A DNA stretch of 64,000 bases from Brevibacterium oceani (GCF_013623835.1 NZ_JABKDE010000002.1:186001-250000), one strand, 5' to 3'. Counted from the first letter of the stretch, positions 9,279 through 19,107 are shown. Notes: generated by a model not told the origin, from the sequence alone. A program made the numbers and translations.

Positions 9279-10157
9279 ATGGCTGTGTCTCCGGATGATC
9301 GATTCGCCGGCCTCCTGAACTCCAGTGCCGAACGGGGCGGATGGGTGCCGGGAGACGTCTTCACCGCCGATTCCGCCGGCGAGGAGGAGGTCGTCGAACC
9401 CCGGAGAGTGCGGCTGCCGGTGCTCGTGGCGGTCGCGATCGCCACGGTCGGCATCCTCGTCCTCGCGTTCTTCCTGTTCCGCCCCGCGGCCCAGCACGCG
9501 CCCACGGGTGCCGATGCCGACGAGCCGGCGGCCGGATCGGACGGGACGAACCCATCGACCGCCGAGGCGGGCTCGCCCGCCGGTGGGAGCACCGGGCCGG
9601 CCGAGGGCGCGCAAGGAGTCGGAGCAGGAGGTGCGGGCGCAGCCTCCGCGGCACCGTCGGGCGATGTCATCGTTCACGTCACCGGGGCTGTGAAGAAGCC
9701 ATCGGTGGTCACGCTCAAGGCCGGAGCCCGCGTCCAAGACGCCGTCGAAGCGGCCGGCGGCCTGAGCAACGGCGCCGATGCCGAGTCGATCAATCTCGCT
9801 CGAGTCCTCGCCGACGGAGAGCAGATCCACATTCCGAAGGAAGGAGAAACCCCGCCCGGTGATGGGGCTTCCGGTGGAGCCGACGGGGCATCGGGAGGTG
9901 CAGACGCAGCATCGGGTACATCGGGCGGAGCATCTGATGCTGCGGGCGGAGCACCGGGTGCAGGCGGCAAGATCGATCTCAACGCCGCCGATGCCGCGGC
10001 CCTCGAAACCCTGCCCGGCGTCGGTCCGGTCACCGCCGAAGCCATCATCGCCCACCGCCAGTCTCAGCCGTTCGCCTCCGTCGATGATCTGCTGCTGGTC
10101 AAAGGCATCGGGCCGAAGACCTTCGAGAGTCTCAGAGACCTTGTCACCGTCGGCTGA
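9279..10157 (+). CDS. comEA: ComEA family DNA-binding competence protein
   Basis: The 292-aa membrane-anchored receptor binds double-stranded DNA outside the cell and hands it to the ComEC channel. There is a cytoplasmic N-terminus, one transmembrane helix at about residues 46-67, and a flexible Ala/Gly/Pro linker. An SLBB domain follows at about 129-190 (DVIVHVTGAVKKP), then a second Gly/Ala/Ser-rich linker with GGADGASGGAD-like repeats. A helix-hairpin-helix pair at about 231-290 includes LPGVGPVTAEAI and VKGIGPKTFE. It is followed by comEC, as in most actinobacteria. Whether the organism is naturally transformable is not shown here. Confidence 0.93.
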   Translation: MAVSPDDRFAGLLNSSAERGGWVPGDVFTADSAGEEEVVEPRRVRLPVLVAVAIATVGILVLAFFLFRPAAQHAPTGADADEPAAGSDGTNPSTAEAGSPAGGSTGPAEGAQGVGAGGAGAASAAPSGDVIVHVTGAVKKPSVVTLKAGARVQDAVEAAGGLSNGADAESINLARVLADGEQIHIPKEGETPPGDGASGGADGASGGADAASGTSGGASDAAGGAPGAGGKIDLNAADAAALETLPGVGPVTAEAIIAHRQSQPFASVDDLLLVKGIGPKTFESLRDLVTVG

Positions 10158-10323
10158 GCCTCCACCGCACAGGAACGGACAGGAATCCCGATCACGCGGC
10201 GGCGGGCGCAGCGGTCGGGAGTCCGAACCTCGCGGGGGCCGGTGCGCCAGGCGGGACCTCCACACAGGCTGGGACAGGCTCAGAGACCGGGCGCACCGGT
10301 CGGCTGCGGCGATCGGCGGGTGG

Positions 10324-12534
10324 ATGCGTGTTCAGGCGCGACTGTGGCCGGGTTCGGTTCGCCTGCTGTGCTGCGCGGCCGGACTGTGGACGACGGCACT
10401 GCTCGCACCCGGCCCGTGGGCACTGCTTGCGGCCCCCGTACTCGGAGCCCTCGGATTCCTCACTCTGCACAGGCACCACCACCTCGGCGTCGGGCTCCTC
10501 GTCTTCGCATGCCTGCTGACGACCCAGATCACTGCGCTGTCGACGGCGCGCGGACCCGAGGCCGCAGTCGAAACGGTCGGCACCGTCATCGGGCACAGCA
10601 CTCCCGGGCCCAGCGGATGGTCACGGCTGACCCTGGTCACCGCCACCGGCTTCACGGAAGTGCTCAGTCCCGAGGTCGTCGCCGACGGGTCCCGGGTGCG
10701 GATGATGACCGAGCGGCTCGACGACATCCGGCTCAGCAGCGACGATCCTCGCGTCGTACGCGAACCGGGCGGCCTCTGGCAGTGGCGGGAGGTGCTGCGC
10801 GACCGATTGCGGGAAGACTCCCTGGCAGCGGGCAACGACGGTGGACGGCTGCTGCCGGGACTCGTCGTCGGCGACACCGGCCCGCAGGACGAGCGCATGC
10901 TCGACGACATGCGCGTGGTCTCACTCACCCACGTCTCGGCGGTCTCGGGCAGCAATGTCACGATCGTCAGCCTCGGCGCGGGACTGCTCGCAGGTTTCTG
11001 CCGGGCAGGACCACGGCTGCGGGTGAGCATCGGGGTGCTGACCTGCCTCGGCTACGTCTTCGTCGTCGGCTTCGAACCGAGCGCGATCCGGGCAGCGGGT
11101 ATGGCGATCGCCGCCGCCGTGGTGTTCCTGCGCGGGGGAGGGATCTCCCCGGTGGCGGTGATGTGCTCGACGGCGAGCCTGCTGTTGGCCTTCGTGCCGG
11201 TTCTGGCGACCTCGGTGGGGTTCGTGCTCTCCGTCGTCTCCACGGCTGCGATCATGTTCGTCGTCCCGGTGCTGATGCGGCGGTTGGCGGTGCACGTGCC
11301 GTTCGTGCCTGCGGTGCTGGTGACCGCGCTCGTCGTACCTCTCGTCGCGCAGCTTGCGTGCACTCCGGTGCTCGTCGGCATCGATCCGCGCATCGGCCTG
11401 TGGTCGGTGGCCGCGAACGCCTTGGCCGCGCCTGCCGTGCTGCCGGCCACCGTGGCCGGTTTCCTCAGCCTCGTCTTCACAGGGACGGCCACGACGGGTC
11501 TGCCCGGGCCGGAGTTCGCCGCAGCCTTCCTCGCCTGGCTCGGGTCATTCCCGGCATGGTGGATCGTCGGGGTCGCCCGTGCCTGTGCGTCGTTGCCCGG
11601 TGCCGCGCTCGACTGGCCCACACCACCGGTGGGGACGTTGCTGGCTCTAGGGCTGTTGGCCGTCGCTGCTGTGGGCACGTGGATGCTCTTGCGCCGGCGG
11701 ATGTGGGGACTGCCCATCCTCGTCCTGTGCATCGTGCTCACTGCTGCGGTCGTCGTCACGGTGCGCAGCAAACCGCCGGGGCCCGATTGGCGGGTGCTCG
11801 TCTGCGACGTCGGGCAGGGTTCGGGTGCGGTGATCAACCTCGGCGATGGGAAGGGGCTGGTCATCGACACGGGCAAGGAGTCGAAACCCATCGATATGTG
11901 TCTCGACGAATCCGGGATCAAGGAGTTCGACCTCATGCTCTCTCATTTCGACGCCGACCATTTCGCCGGCTATGCAGGTACGACGTGGGGGAGGACGATC
12001 GGCAAGCTGTTCGTGTCCGCAAATGTCGCGGACACGGCCGAGGCACGCAGGGTGGCGACGGACACGGGCGCCGAGGTGGTGGCCACCGACCGCGGGCAGA
12101 GCCTGAACATCGGGTCTGCTTCGGTGGAGGTGCTGTGGCCGCCGCTGCGCCCGACGGTCGGGGGAGAGGACGAGGAGCTGCGCAATGAGGATTCGCTCGT
12201 CGTCCGCGTCGAACAGGACGGGCTGTCCACCCTGCTGCCAGGGGACGTCGGGGAGGATGAGCAGTACGTGCTCGCGCAGGGGCTGAGTCCGGTCGACGTG
12301 CTCATCGCACCGCATCATGGTTCTTCGGATCTGGCGCCGGAGTTCTTCACCGCGGCCGCACCGCGGTTGGGAGTTGTGTCCGTGGGGGAGAACAGCTATG
12401 GGCATCCGACGCAGAAGTCGCTGCGCGCCTTCGGACCCGTCCCGGTTCTGCGCACCGATCACTGCGGGTCGGTCGCGATCTATGCCGACGGTCACTACAG
12501 CACCGGACGGGGATGCTCGGAAGACCGCCGGTGA
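10324..12534 (+). CDS. comEC: ComEC/Rec2 family DNA uptake channel
   Basis: The 736-aa polytopic membrane protein is thought to pass single-stranded DNA across the membrane during transformation. N-terminal hydrophobic helices are followed by the Competence domain from about residue 190 (LTHVSAVSGSN motif) with many transmembrane segments. The C-terminal metallo-beta-lactamase-like domain carries SHFDADH at about 540-546, and GDVGEDEQ and APHHGS further on. That domain may be the nuclease that degrades the non-transported strand. I chose ATG 10324 because the frame upstream is only a shadow of comEA. The ribosome site is weak (GGCGGG). The actinobacterial arrangement comEA-comEC-holA is kept, without comEB. 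Confidence 0.9.
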   Translation: MRVQARLWPGSVRLLCCAAGLWTTALLAPGPWALLAAPVLGALGFLTLHRHHHLGVGLLVFACLLTTQITALSTARGPEAAVETVGTVIGHSTPGPSGWSRLTLVTATGFTEVLSPEVVADGSRVRMMTERLDDIRLSSDDPRVVREPGGLWQWREVLRDRLREDSLAAGNDGGRLLPGLVVGDTGPQDERMLDDMRVVSLTHVSAVSGSNVTIVSLGAGLLAGFCRAGPRLRVSIGVLTCLGYVFVVGFEPSAIRAAGMAIAAAVVFLRGGGISPVAVMCSTASLLLAFVPVLATSVGFVLSVVSTAAIMFVVPVLMRRLAVHVPFVPAVLVTALVVPLVAQLACTPVLVGIDPRIGLWSVAANALAAPAVLPATVAGFLSLVFTGTATTGLPGPEFAAAFLAWLGSFPAWWIVGVARACASLPGAALDWPTPPVGTLLALGLLAVAAVGTWMLLRRRMWGLPILVLCIVLTAAVVVTVRSKPPGPDWRVLVCDVGQGSGAVINLGDGKGLVIDTGKESKPIDMCLDESGIKEFDLMLSHFDADHFAGYAGTTWGRTIGKLFVSANVADTAEARRVATDTGAEVVATDRGQSLNIGSASVEVLWPPLRPTVGGEDEELRNEDSLVVRVEQDGLSTLLPGDVGEDEQYVLAQGLSPVDVLIAPHHGSSDLAPEFFTAAAPRLGVVSVGENSYGHPTQKSLRAFGPVPVLRTDHCGSVAIYADGHYSTGRGCSEDRR

Positions 12535-12573
12535 GGACAGGCGAAACCGGTGAGGACAGGCGAAACCGGTGAG
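12530..12573. repeat. 19-bp tandem duplication over the comEC stop codon
   Basis: GGTGAGGACAGGCGAAACC occurs twice in a row (12530-12548, 12549-12567) and is followed by a partial third copy. The first copy contains the comEC TGA at 12532. Confidence 0.85.
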
Positions 12574-12651
12574 CGGGAGCCGGGCGGAGGCTCGGGTGGC
12601 CCCCAGGTGAGGGCCGCCTCGGCGAGTGCCACGTGTGTCGGCCCGCCACGA

Positions 12652-12657
12652 TAGGCT
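12652..12657 (+). promoter_or_regulatory. candidate leaderless -10 box (TAGGCT) of holA
   Basis: TAGGCT lies 7 nt before the holA ATG. GGTGG just before the start is a possible but too-close ribosome site. Confidence 0.35.
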
Positions 12658-12664
12658 GGTGGTC

Positions 12665-13648
12665 ATGGCAGTGAAGAAGACCCTCGTCCCGTGGAGTTCG
12701 GCGAAACCGGCCCCGGTCGTGATGATCTCCGGCGGCGAATCGGTGCTCGTGCGCATGGCCAAGGACAGGATCGTCTCGGCGGCACGGAAGAAGGATCCCG
12801 AGGAGATCGAATTCGACGCGGCAGCGTATCAGTCCGGCGAATTGGCCATGGCCGCCTCACCCTCCCTGTTCTCCTCCGCGAAGCTCATCATCGTCGATTC
12901 CGTGGAGAAGTGCTCGGAGGACTTCCTGAGCGATGCGCTGGCCTACCTCGACGAACCGAATGACGACGCCGTCGTGCTGCTCATGCACGCCGGCGGCAAT
13001 CGCGGAGCGAAGCTCGTCAAGAAGATCGACGCCGCGGGCTTTCCCCGCATCGATGCGGCGGTGTTGAGGAACGAGAGCGACCGGGCGAAGTTCGCGCAGA
13101 GTCGGTTCAAAGCCGCCAAACGCCGGATCGACGAGGCGGGCATGGCCGCGCTCATGTCGGCGCTGGGCTCGGACCTTGCCGAACTCAACGCCGGAGTCGA
13201 CCAGCTCATCGAGGACACCGAAGGCACGATCACCGCGCAGACCGTCGACCAGTACTACGGCGGACGCGTCGAGGCCACCGGGTTCAAGGTCGCCGATGCG
13301 GCGGTGGCCGGGGACGCGAAGAACGCACTCAGCCTGCTCCGCCACGCACTGTCGACCGGTTCCGACCCGGTGCCGCTCGTTGCGGCGGTGGCGATGAAGC
13401 TGCGGGGAATGGCCAAGGTGCAGGGGTTCGCCGGCTCGAGCGGAGAGCTCGCTTCGGAGCTGAAGATGGCGCCCTGGCAGGTCGACCGCGCCAGGCGGGA
13501 GGTTCGGCGGTGGAACGAGGTCGCACTCGGCCAGTCACTCATCGCCGCGGCAGAAGCCGACGAGGCCGTCAAGGGCGGCGGCAGGGACCCGGTCTATGCC
13601 GTCGAATGGTTCGTCTCCGAAGTCAGCCGCTTGGCCCGCGTCCGCTGA
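12665..13648 (+). CDS. holA: DNA polymerase III subunit delta
   Basis: The 327-aa clamp-loader subunit opens the beta sliding clamp so that it can be placed on primed DNA. It shows the pattern of actinobacterial delta subunits: an AAA+-like fold without a working Walker A (VMISGGESVLVRMA near the N-terminus), a central domain, and a C-terminal collar domain with LLRHALSTGSDPVPLVAAVAMKLR-like helices. Sequence conservation in this family is low; the position after comEA-comEC supports the call. The ATG at 12665 gives the usual length. It converges on rpsT, with a 62-bp palindrome 9 nt past its stop. Confidence 0.9.
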   Translation: MAVKKTLVPWSSAKPAPVVMISGGESVLVRMAKDRIVSAARKKDPEEIEFDAAAYQSGELAMAASPSLFSSAKLIIVDSVEKCSEDFLSDALAYLDEPNDDAVVLLMHAGGNRGAKLVKKIDAAGFPRIDAAVLRNESDRAKFAQSRFKAAKRRIDEAGMAALMSALGSDLAELNAGVDQLIEDTEGTITAQTVDQYYGGRVEATGFKVADAAVAGDAKNALSLLRHALSTGSDPVPLVAAVAMKLRGMAKVQGFAGSSGELASELKMAPWQVDRARREVRRWNEVALGQSLIAAAEADEAVKGGGRDPVYAVEWFVSEVSRLARVR

Positions 13649-13657
13649 CCGCCCCAG

Positions 13658-13719
13658 TTGCTACCTGACGGCGGCCCAGCAACCTCGCGCGAGGTTGCTG
13701 GGCCGCCGTCAGGTAGCAA
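13658..13719. repeat. 62-bp perfect palindrome, probable bidirectional terminator
   Basis: Positions 13658-13688 are the exact reverse complement of 13689-13719, with no loop bases. Past the perfect core, allowing one mismatch, symmetry continues about 3 bp on each side. It lies 9 nt after the holA stop and between convergent genes. Confidence 0.9.
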
Positions 13720-13728
13720 TTGAATGTG

Positions 13729-13763
13729 CGCAGGGCCCGATCCGTGGTGGATCGGGCCCTGCG
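13729..13763 (-). terminator. terminator hairpin after rpsT
   Basis: A 15-bp perfect stem (13729-13743 with 13749-13763) has a 5-nt loop and lies 23 nt past the rpsT stop on the minus strand. The 62-bp palindrome comes next. Confidence 0.7.
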
Positions 13764-13786
13764 AAGCTACAGCCTCAGTCGTCTGC

Positions 13787-14047
13787 TCAGAGAGCGTTGA
13801 TCTGCGTAGCCAGACGCGACTTGCGGTTCGCAGCGTTGTTCTTGTGCAGAACACCCTTCGAAACAGCCTTGTCGAGCTTGCGGGCGGCCACAGCATAAGC
13901 CTGCTGTGCCTCGTCCTTGTTGCCGGCAGCAATGTTCTCGCGGACGACGCGGACGTAGGAGCGAACCTCGGACCGGACAGCCTTGTTGCGCTGACGAGCC
14001 TTCTCGTTCGTCTTGATCCGCTTCATCTGGGACTTGATATTAGCCAA
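13787..14047 (-). CDS. rpsT: 30S ribosomal protein S20
   Basis: The 86-aa basic helical protein binds 16S rRNA early in small-subunit assembly. It has the classic MANIKSQMKRIKTNEKARQRN-type N-terminus and a closing AANRKSRLATQINAL-type helix. I chose TTG at 14047 because AAAGAG lies 8 nt upstream and the protein then starts MANIKS like other S20 proteins. The GTG at 14056 and TTG at 14053 in the same frame would add 2-3 residues but are too close to the ribosome site. As in other bacteria it is a single-gene unit, convergent with holA. Confidence 0.95.
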   Translation of the reverse strand: MANIKSQMKRIKTNEKARQRNKAVRSEVRSYVRVVRENIAAGNKDEAQQAYAVAARKLDKAVSKGVLHKNNAANRKSRLATQINAL

Positions 14048-14255
14048 TTTCAACACTCTTTCGTGTGAGTACTACATGGTCGTGAGGGCGCGTCGAACCG
14101 ACCTGATCATCTCCGCGGGGAAACACATCGACGACATCGGATCCGACGGCGTCTTCACCCGACCGCGGCGAGACACACGCCTTGATGAAGACACAGCTGT
14201 CAATCATACAGCCTCCGTGCCCGGGCGGGAAATCCCGCGACGGACGAATCCGCCC

Positions 14256-14909
14256 TCAGCCGGCGATGGTCTTCGCCACGTGGTCGAAGACCTCACGCGG
14301 CATGATCGCGCCCTCACGGCGGATCGAATCCGGGTCGAGGCGGATGACGCGATCGAGTCGGATCTCCGAGGGCCGGCCCTGCGAGTCCCACTCGCCCGTG
14401 CCGATGTTCATCCAGCGCGCATGCCGGTCCTCACGCACCTCGCCGACTCCGCCGGGAATGTGGTCCTTGCTGGTGAGCATGAGTGCGAGTAGCCACCGCC
14501 CGTCGCGTCCGACGACGAGCGAGGGACGATCCTTGCCCTGGGAGTGATCCTCTTCGAAGGGGACCCATCCCCACACGACCTCGCCCGGGTCGGCATCGCC
14601 GTCGAGATCAGGGGAGTAGCTGACCGTGATCGGGCCCTCGTAGTCACCCGGATAGGAACCGCCGGATCCGCCGGCACCGCCCGACTGACCCCCACCGCCC
14701 GACTGAGGGGACGGCCTCGCCGAGGTGGCCCTGGTCTCGGATCCGCGCGATCCGGAATCCCGCCGGCGGGCGTCGGGACGACCGGCCTCCGGACGGTCGC
14801 CCTGGGGCGCGCCCCCGCTGTTCTTCTTCGACTGTGACTGGCGCAGGTAGCGCAGGCCCTCGCGGACCCCGATCCGCGCGGCACGGTTGACGATCGATCT
14901 CCAATTCAT
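14256..14909 (-). CDS. PemK/MazF-like domain protein with disordered N-terminal region
   Basis: 217 aa. An N-terminal basic helix (about residues 1-30, VNRAARIGVREGLRYL) is followed by a disordered stretch rich in Gly, Ser, Arg and Asp (about 30-95). The C-terminal domain (about 95-217) resembles PemK/MazF ribonuclease toxins: GEVVWGWVPFEED, a KDRPSLVVG strand, and LLALMLTSKDH. In canonical toxins this fold cleaves mRNA. No antitoxin gene is next to it, and many actinobacteria carry such a stand-alone form, so toxicity is doubtful. A TAGGCT box lies 6 nt before the ATG, suggesting a leaderless mRNA. The family call comes from motif memory only. Confidence 0.72.
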   Translation of the reverse strand: MNWRSIVNRAARIGVREGLRYLRQSQSKKNSGGAPQGDRPEAGRPDARRRDSGSRGSETRATSARPSPQSGGGGQSGGAGGSGGSYPGDYEGPITVSYSPDLDGDADPGEVVWGWVPFEEDHSQGKDRPSLVVGRDGRWLLALMLTSKDHIPGGVGEVREDRHARWMNIGTGEWDSQGRPSEIRLDRVIRLDPDSIRREGAIMPREVFDHVAKTIAG

Positions 14910-14915
14910 GTCCTC

Positions 14916-14921
14916 AGCCTA
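14916..14921 (-). promoter_or_regulatory. candidate leaderless -10 box (TAGGCT) of the PemK-like gene
   Basis: TAGGCT on the minus strand is 6 nt before the ATG at 14909. No strong -35 box is visible. Confidence 0.35.
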
Positions 14922-15016
14922 ATCGAGGCCGCCTGATCGAGGCAGGGGAACGCGAGAGGATGACCGAACCGCGCACACGGACTCAATCGCAGGGTCACCA
15001 GGAGAAGACCGTGCCC

Positions 15017-15781
15017 TCACTCGAAGTCGAGGACGGCTTCGACAGGGAAATGATCGGAGGGGTACGTGCCGTCGAGGTTGAACGTGTCGATCCTCGTCGA
15101 GACCGTGCGCAGCCCCGCGGTGGTGAGGATCCAATCGATGCGCGGCTCACCCGCCTGCGGTCCCTTGTACCGGTGGAAGGTGCCGATGTCCTCACCGGGG
15201 ACCTCGGCGGCGGTGTCGGTCAGCCCGAGTTCGGTGCAGAAGAGGTCGTAGATAGGGGATCCGGTGGCGACATTGAAGTCTCCGGTGACCACGGAGGGGA
15301 AGGCCGCCTCGGCGATCGTCTCGGCCATGATCCGGCCCGACTCCACCCGGGCGCGTTCGGACCGGTGGTCGAGGTGGGTGTTGAGCACCCGCAGACGTCG
15401 CTTCGTGACGAGGTCGCGGACGTCGACGGTCGTCAGCGTCCGCGCATGGGAGACGCCCCACGATTCCGAAGCCACGGTCTCGGGCTGCTCGGACAGCCAC
15501 GAGATGTCAACCGCATCGACGTCGAAGCGGTGCGAGTCGAGGATCACGGCGGTGAACTCTCCGGCGTTGCCTCCGGAATGGCCTTCGCCGAGCCAGATGT
15601 ACTCCTCGGGCAGCATCCCGATGAGGGTTTCGAGCTGATCGAGCTCACCCTCCTGAGTGCCGACGATGTGGGGGTGGGCGCGGCGGATGAGCTCGGCAGC
15701 GACCGGCAGCCGCTGCGCCACGGGATGACCGTCCATGGCGGGGTAGCGGAGATTGAAGCTCATGACTGTGAAATCGCTCAT
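15017..15781 (-). CDS. endonuclease/exonuclease/phosphatase (EEP) family hydrolase
   Basis: 254 aa of the DNase I-like metal-dependent phosphodiesterase fold. The order of motifs is complete: SFNLR near the N-terminus, GTQEG (metal-binding Glu), a [16 protein letters not shown]-type strand, NTHLDH, TGDFN, and the catalytic SDHFPV at the end. Members act on nucleic acids, phospholipids or sugar phosphates; the substrate cannot be told here. There is no signal peptide, so it is probably cytoplasmic. I chose the ATG at 15781, with GGGGAAG 8 nt upstream, over an ORF start at 15847 whose extra 22 residues look unstructured. It is divergent from lepA. Confidence 0.85.
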   Translation of the reverse strand: MSDFTVMSFNLRYPAMDGHPVAQRLPVAAELIRRAHPHIVGTQEGELDQLETLIGMLPEEYIWLGEGHSGGNAGEFTAVILDSHRFDVDAVDISWLSEQPETVASESWGVSHARTLTTVDVRDLVTKRRLRVLNTHLDHRSERARVESGRIMAETIAEAAFPSVVTGDFNVATGSPIYDLFCTELGLTDTAAEVPGEDIGTFHRYKGPQAGEPRIDWILTTAGLRTVSTRIDTFNLDGTYPSDHFPVEAVLDFE

Positions 15782-15909
15782 GCTCCCATCTTCCCCGATC
15801 GCGGCCCGTTGCGGCGGTGTCGGTGTGGATTCCGAGTCCGCACACAAGTCATGAAAGAATGAGATCTCTGGTCTGTTCTCAGATCCGATCTGTCAAAGGA
15901 AGGGCGTTC

Positions 15910-17778
15910 ATGTCACCTCAGGTGAACAAGGAAGCATTCGCGCGGATCTCACCGTCCGCCACCTCACCCGAGCTGATCCGCAATTTCTGCATCATCGCTC
16001 ATATCGACCATGGCAAGTCGACGCTGGCCGACCGGATGCTCCAGATCACCGGAGTCGTCGAATCACGGGATATGCGGGCCCAGTACCTCGACCGGATGGA
16101 CATCGAACGCGAACGCGGCATCACGATCAAATCCCAGGCCGTGCGCATGCCCTGGGAACACGAGGCCACCCCGTATGCGCTCAACATGATCGACACCCCC
16201 GGTCACGTCGACTTCAGCTACGAGGTCTCACGGTCCCTGGCCGCGTGCGAGGGTGCACTGCTGCTCGTCGACTCCGCGCAGGGCATCGAAGCCCAGACCT
16301 TGGCCAACCTGTACCTGGCCATGGAGAACGACCTGACGATCATCCCCGTGCTCAACAAGATCGACTTGCCCGCCGCGCAGCCGGAGAAGTACGCCGAGGA
16401 GCTCGCGAACCTCATCGGCTGCGAACCCGAGGACTGCCTGCTTGTGTCCGGCAAGACCGGTGAGGGCGTCGAGGAGGTCCTCGACCGCATCATCACCGAC
16501 ATCCCCGCCCCCGTCGGCGACGCCGAGGCACCGGCCAGGGCGATGATCTTCGACTCCGTCTACGACACCTACCGCGGCGTGGTCACGTATGTGCGCGTCA
16601 TCGACGGTTCGCTGTCCCCACGCGAGAAGATCGAGATGATGTCGACCGGCAGCACCCACGAGCTGCTCGAGATCGGAGCCTCCTCACCCGAGCCGAAGGC
16701 GACGAAGGGCCTCGGCGTCGGTGAGGTCGGCTACCTCATCACCGGCGTCAAGGACGTGCGCCTGTCCAAGGTCGGCGACACCGTGACCGCGGCCGCGGCT
16801 CCTGCGACCCAGGCGCTCGAAGGCTACCGCGAGCCCAAGCCGATGGTGTTCTCCGGACTCTTCCCCATCGACGGTTCGGACTATCCGGTGCTGCGCGACG
16901 CGCTGGACAAGCTCAAACTCAACGACGCCTCCTTGGCCTACGAACCGGAGACGTCCACGGCGCTGGGCTTCGGCTTCCGCTGCGGATTCCTCGGTCTCCT
17001 CCACCTCGAGGTGCTCCGGGACCGGCTCGAACGCGAATTCGACCTCGATCTCATCTCCACCGCCCCCTCCGTCATCTACGACGTGACGATGGAAGACGGC
17101 ACCGAGACCGTGGTGACGAACCCGAGCGAATACCCCACGGGCAAGATCAAAGAAGTCCGTGAGCCGATGGTCCAGGCCACGATCCTCACCCCGAGTGACT
17201 ACATCGGTGCGGTGATGGAGCTGTGCCAGGAGCGCCGCGGCAAACTCCAGGGCATGGACTACCTGTCCTCGGACCGGGTGGAGATCCGCTACCGCCTGCC
17301 GCTGGCCGAGATCGTCTTCGACTTCTTCGATCAGCTGAAGTCCCGCACCAAGGGCTATGCCTCACTCGACTACTCCGACGACGGGCGCGACGCCTCCGAC
17401 CTCGTCAAGGTCGACATCCTGCTCCACGGCGATCAGGTCGATGCGTTCTCCGCGATCGTCCACCGCGACAACGCCTACTCCTACGGGGTGGCGATGGCCG
17501 GGAAGCTGCGCAAGCTCATCCCGCGCCAGCAGTTCGAAGTCCCGATCCAGGCGGCCATCGGCTCACGCATCATCGCCCGCGAGACCATCCGCGCGATCCG
17601 CAAGGACGTGCTGTCGAAGTGCTACGGCGGCGACATCAGCCGCAAGCGCAAACTGCTCGAGAAGCAGAAGGAAGGCAAGAAGCGGATGAAGATGGTCGGC
17701 ACCGTCGAGGTTCCGCAGGAGGCGTTCATCGCCGCCCTGTCCTCCGACGAACCGGAGAAGAAGGACGCCAAGAAGTAA
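15910..17778 (+). CDS. lepA: elongation factor 4 (LepA), ribosome-associated GTPase
   Basis: A 622-aa translational GTPase that binds the ribosome and influences back-translocation and 30S biogenesis. The P-loop AHIDHGKST is near residue 30. [11 protein letters not shown] (switch region), [16 protein letters not shown] and NKIDLP (G4) follow, and the LepA-specific C-terminal domain ends with [22 protein letters not shown]-like sequence. The ATG at 15910 has GGAAGG 7 nt upstream. hemW starts on the base after its stop codon, so the two are one operon. Protein and synteny are typical. Confidence 0.97.
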   Translation: MSPQVNKEAFARISPSATSPELIRNFCIIAHIDHGKSTLADRMLQITGVVESRDMRAQYLDRMDIERERGITIKSQAVRMPWEHEATPYALNMIDTPGHVDFSYEVSRSLAACEGALLLVDSAQGIEAQTLANLYLAMENDLTIIPVLNKIDLPAAQPEKYAEELANLIGCEPEDCLLVSGKTGEGVEEVLDRIITDIPAPVGDAEAPARAMIFDSVYDTYRGVVTYVRVIDGSLSPREKIEMMSTGSTHELLEIGASSPEPKATKGLGVGEVGYLITGVKDVRLSKVGDTVTAAAAPATQALEGYREPKPMVFSGLFPIDGSDYPVLRDALDKLKLNDASLAYEPETSTALGFGFRCGFLGLLHLEVLRDRLEREFDLDLISTAPSVIYDVTMEDGTETVVTNPSEYPTGKIKEVREPMVQATILTPSDYIGAVMELCQERRGKLQGMDYLSSDRVEIRYRLPLAEIVFDFFDQLKSRTKGYASLDYSDDGRDASDLVKVDILLHGDQVDAFSAIVHRDNAYSYGVAMAGKLRKLIPRQQFEVPIQAAIGSRIIARETIRAIRKDVLSKCYGGDISRKRKLLEKQKEGKKRMKMVGTVEVPQEAFIAALSSDEPEKKDAKK

Positions 17779-19008
17779 GTGCCGGCACAACCGAGCGGCG
17801 AAGTTCCCCCGCGTGACGGCTCCCTTCCCGCGTCGGCGGGCATCGGCGCCGGCGACCGGGGCCTGAGCCTCTACGTCCACGTCCCATACTGCCGGGTCCG
17901 CTGCGGCTACTGCGACTTCAACACCTACACCGCCGAGGATCTCGGTCCCGGCGCCTCCCGTGAGGACTACCGCGGCAATCTCGCCCGTGAGCTCGATCTG
18001 TCGGTGTCCACCCTCGCCGAGGTGGGGGCGGGCAGCCGTGAGGCGTCGACGATCTTCTTCGGCGGGGGCACCCCGACGATGCTCGCCGCCGAGGTGCTCG
18101 CCGGCATCATGGACGACATCCGCTCCCGTTTCGCCCTCGCCGCCGATGTCGAGGTGACCACGGAGGCCAATCCGGACACGCTCGATCCCGCCTACATCGC
18201 CACCCTCGCGGCTGCCGGATTCACCCGGATCTCTATGGGAATGCAGTCGGCCGTGCCGCATGTGCTGGCCACTCTTGACCGGACGCATGATCCCGAGAAG
18301 ATCCCCGAGGTGGCCCGCTGGGTCAAGGACGCCGGTGTCGAACTCAGCCTCGATCTCATCTACGGCACCCCGGGGGAGTCGATCGACGATTGGCGGCGGT
18401 CCCTCGAGGTCGCCCTGTCCAATGAGGTCGACCACATCTCCGCGTACTCCCTCATCGTCGAACCCGGAACGAAGATGGGCGCGATGGTCAGACGCGGTGA
18501 GCTGTCGATGCCCGATGAGGACGACCTGGCCGACAAGTACGAGATCGCCGATGCCGCGATGACTGCGGCGGGCCTGCACTGGTACGAGGTGAGCAACTGG
18601 TCGACAGGGCCTGAGACCCGATGTGAACACAACATGGCGTATTGGCGCAATGCCGACTGGTGGGGCTTCGGCCCCGGTGCGCATTCCCATGTCGGGGGAG
18701 TGCGGTTCTGGAACGCGAAGCACCCCCGAGCCTGGTCGGACCGGCTGCTGGCGGGGGAGTCTCCGGCGATCGGCCGGGAGGTCCTCGACGATGCGACCCG
18801 AGAGATCGAACGGATCATGCTCGCCGCCCGCATCGACGACGAACTGCGCCTCGACTCCTTGGCCCCCGGCAGTGCGCAGGCCGTGCGCACCTTCGTCAAG
18901 CAGGGACTGCTGGATCCCGACGGAGTCTCAGCGGGCTGGTTCCGACCCACCCTGCAGGGGCGTCTGCTCGCCGACCATATGGTGCGAATCCTCACCGAGT
19001 ACGTCTGA
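17779..19008 (+). CDS. hemW: radical SAM heme chaperone HemW
   Basis: 409 aa. The N-terminal radical SAM motif is CX3CX2C at Cys38, Cys42 and Cys45 ([11 protein letters not shown]), which holds the 4Fe-4S cluster. FGGGTPT and the TTEANPD strand follow. HemW family proteins bind heme and deliver it to respiratory enzymes; older names call them oxygen-independent coproporphyrinogen oxidase, but the extra cysteine of true HemN is absent. It starts with GTG directly after the lepA stop, with the ribosome site inside the end of lepA. The N-terminal 25 residues are unconserved, so a start further in is possible. Confidence 0.92.
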   Translation: MPAQPSGEVPPRDGSLPASAGIGAGDRGLSLYVHVPYCRVRCGYCDFNTYTAEDLGPGASREDYRGNLARELDLSVSTLAEVGAGSREASTIFFGGGTPTMLAAEVLAGIMDDIRSRFALAADVEVTTEANPDTLDPAYIATLAAAGFTRISMGMQSAVPHVLATLDRTHDPEKIPEVARWVKDAGVELSLDLIYGTPGESIDDWRRSLEVALSNEVDHISAYSLIVEPGTKMGAMVRRGELSMPDEDDLADKYEIADAAMTAAGLHWYEVSNWSTGPETRCEHNMAYWRNADWWGFGPGAHSHVGGVRFWNAKHPRAWSDRLLAGESPAIGREVLDDATREIERIMLAARIDDELRLDSLAPGSAQAVRTFVKQGLLDPDGVSAGWFRPTLQGRLLADHMVRILTEYV

Positions 19009-19053
19009 ACGGACCATGCGCCCGAACGGGCTTGTTCGAGGAAGAAGACGAAA

Positions 19054-19086
19054 CCGGGCCGCTCCCTGAATGCGGAAGCGGCCCGG
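19054..19086. terminator. terminator hairpin between hemW and a convergent gene
   Basis: CCGGGCCGCT (19054-19063) and AGCGGCCCGG (19077-19086) form a 10-bp stem with a 13-nt loop, midway between the hemW stop and the convergent DUF4870 gene. Confidence 0.6.
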
Positions 19087-19107
19087 AGGCGGGGCTGAGG
19101 GGAAGTC

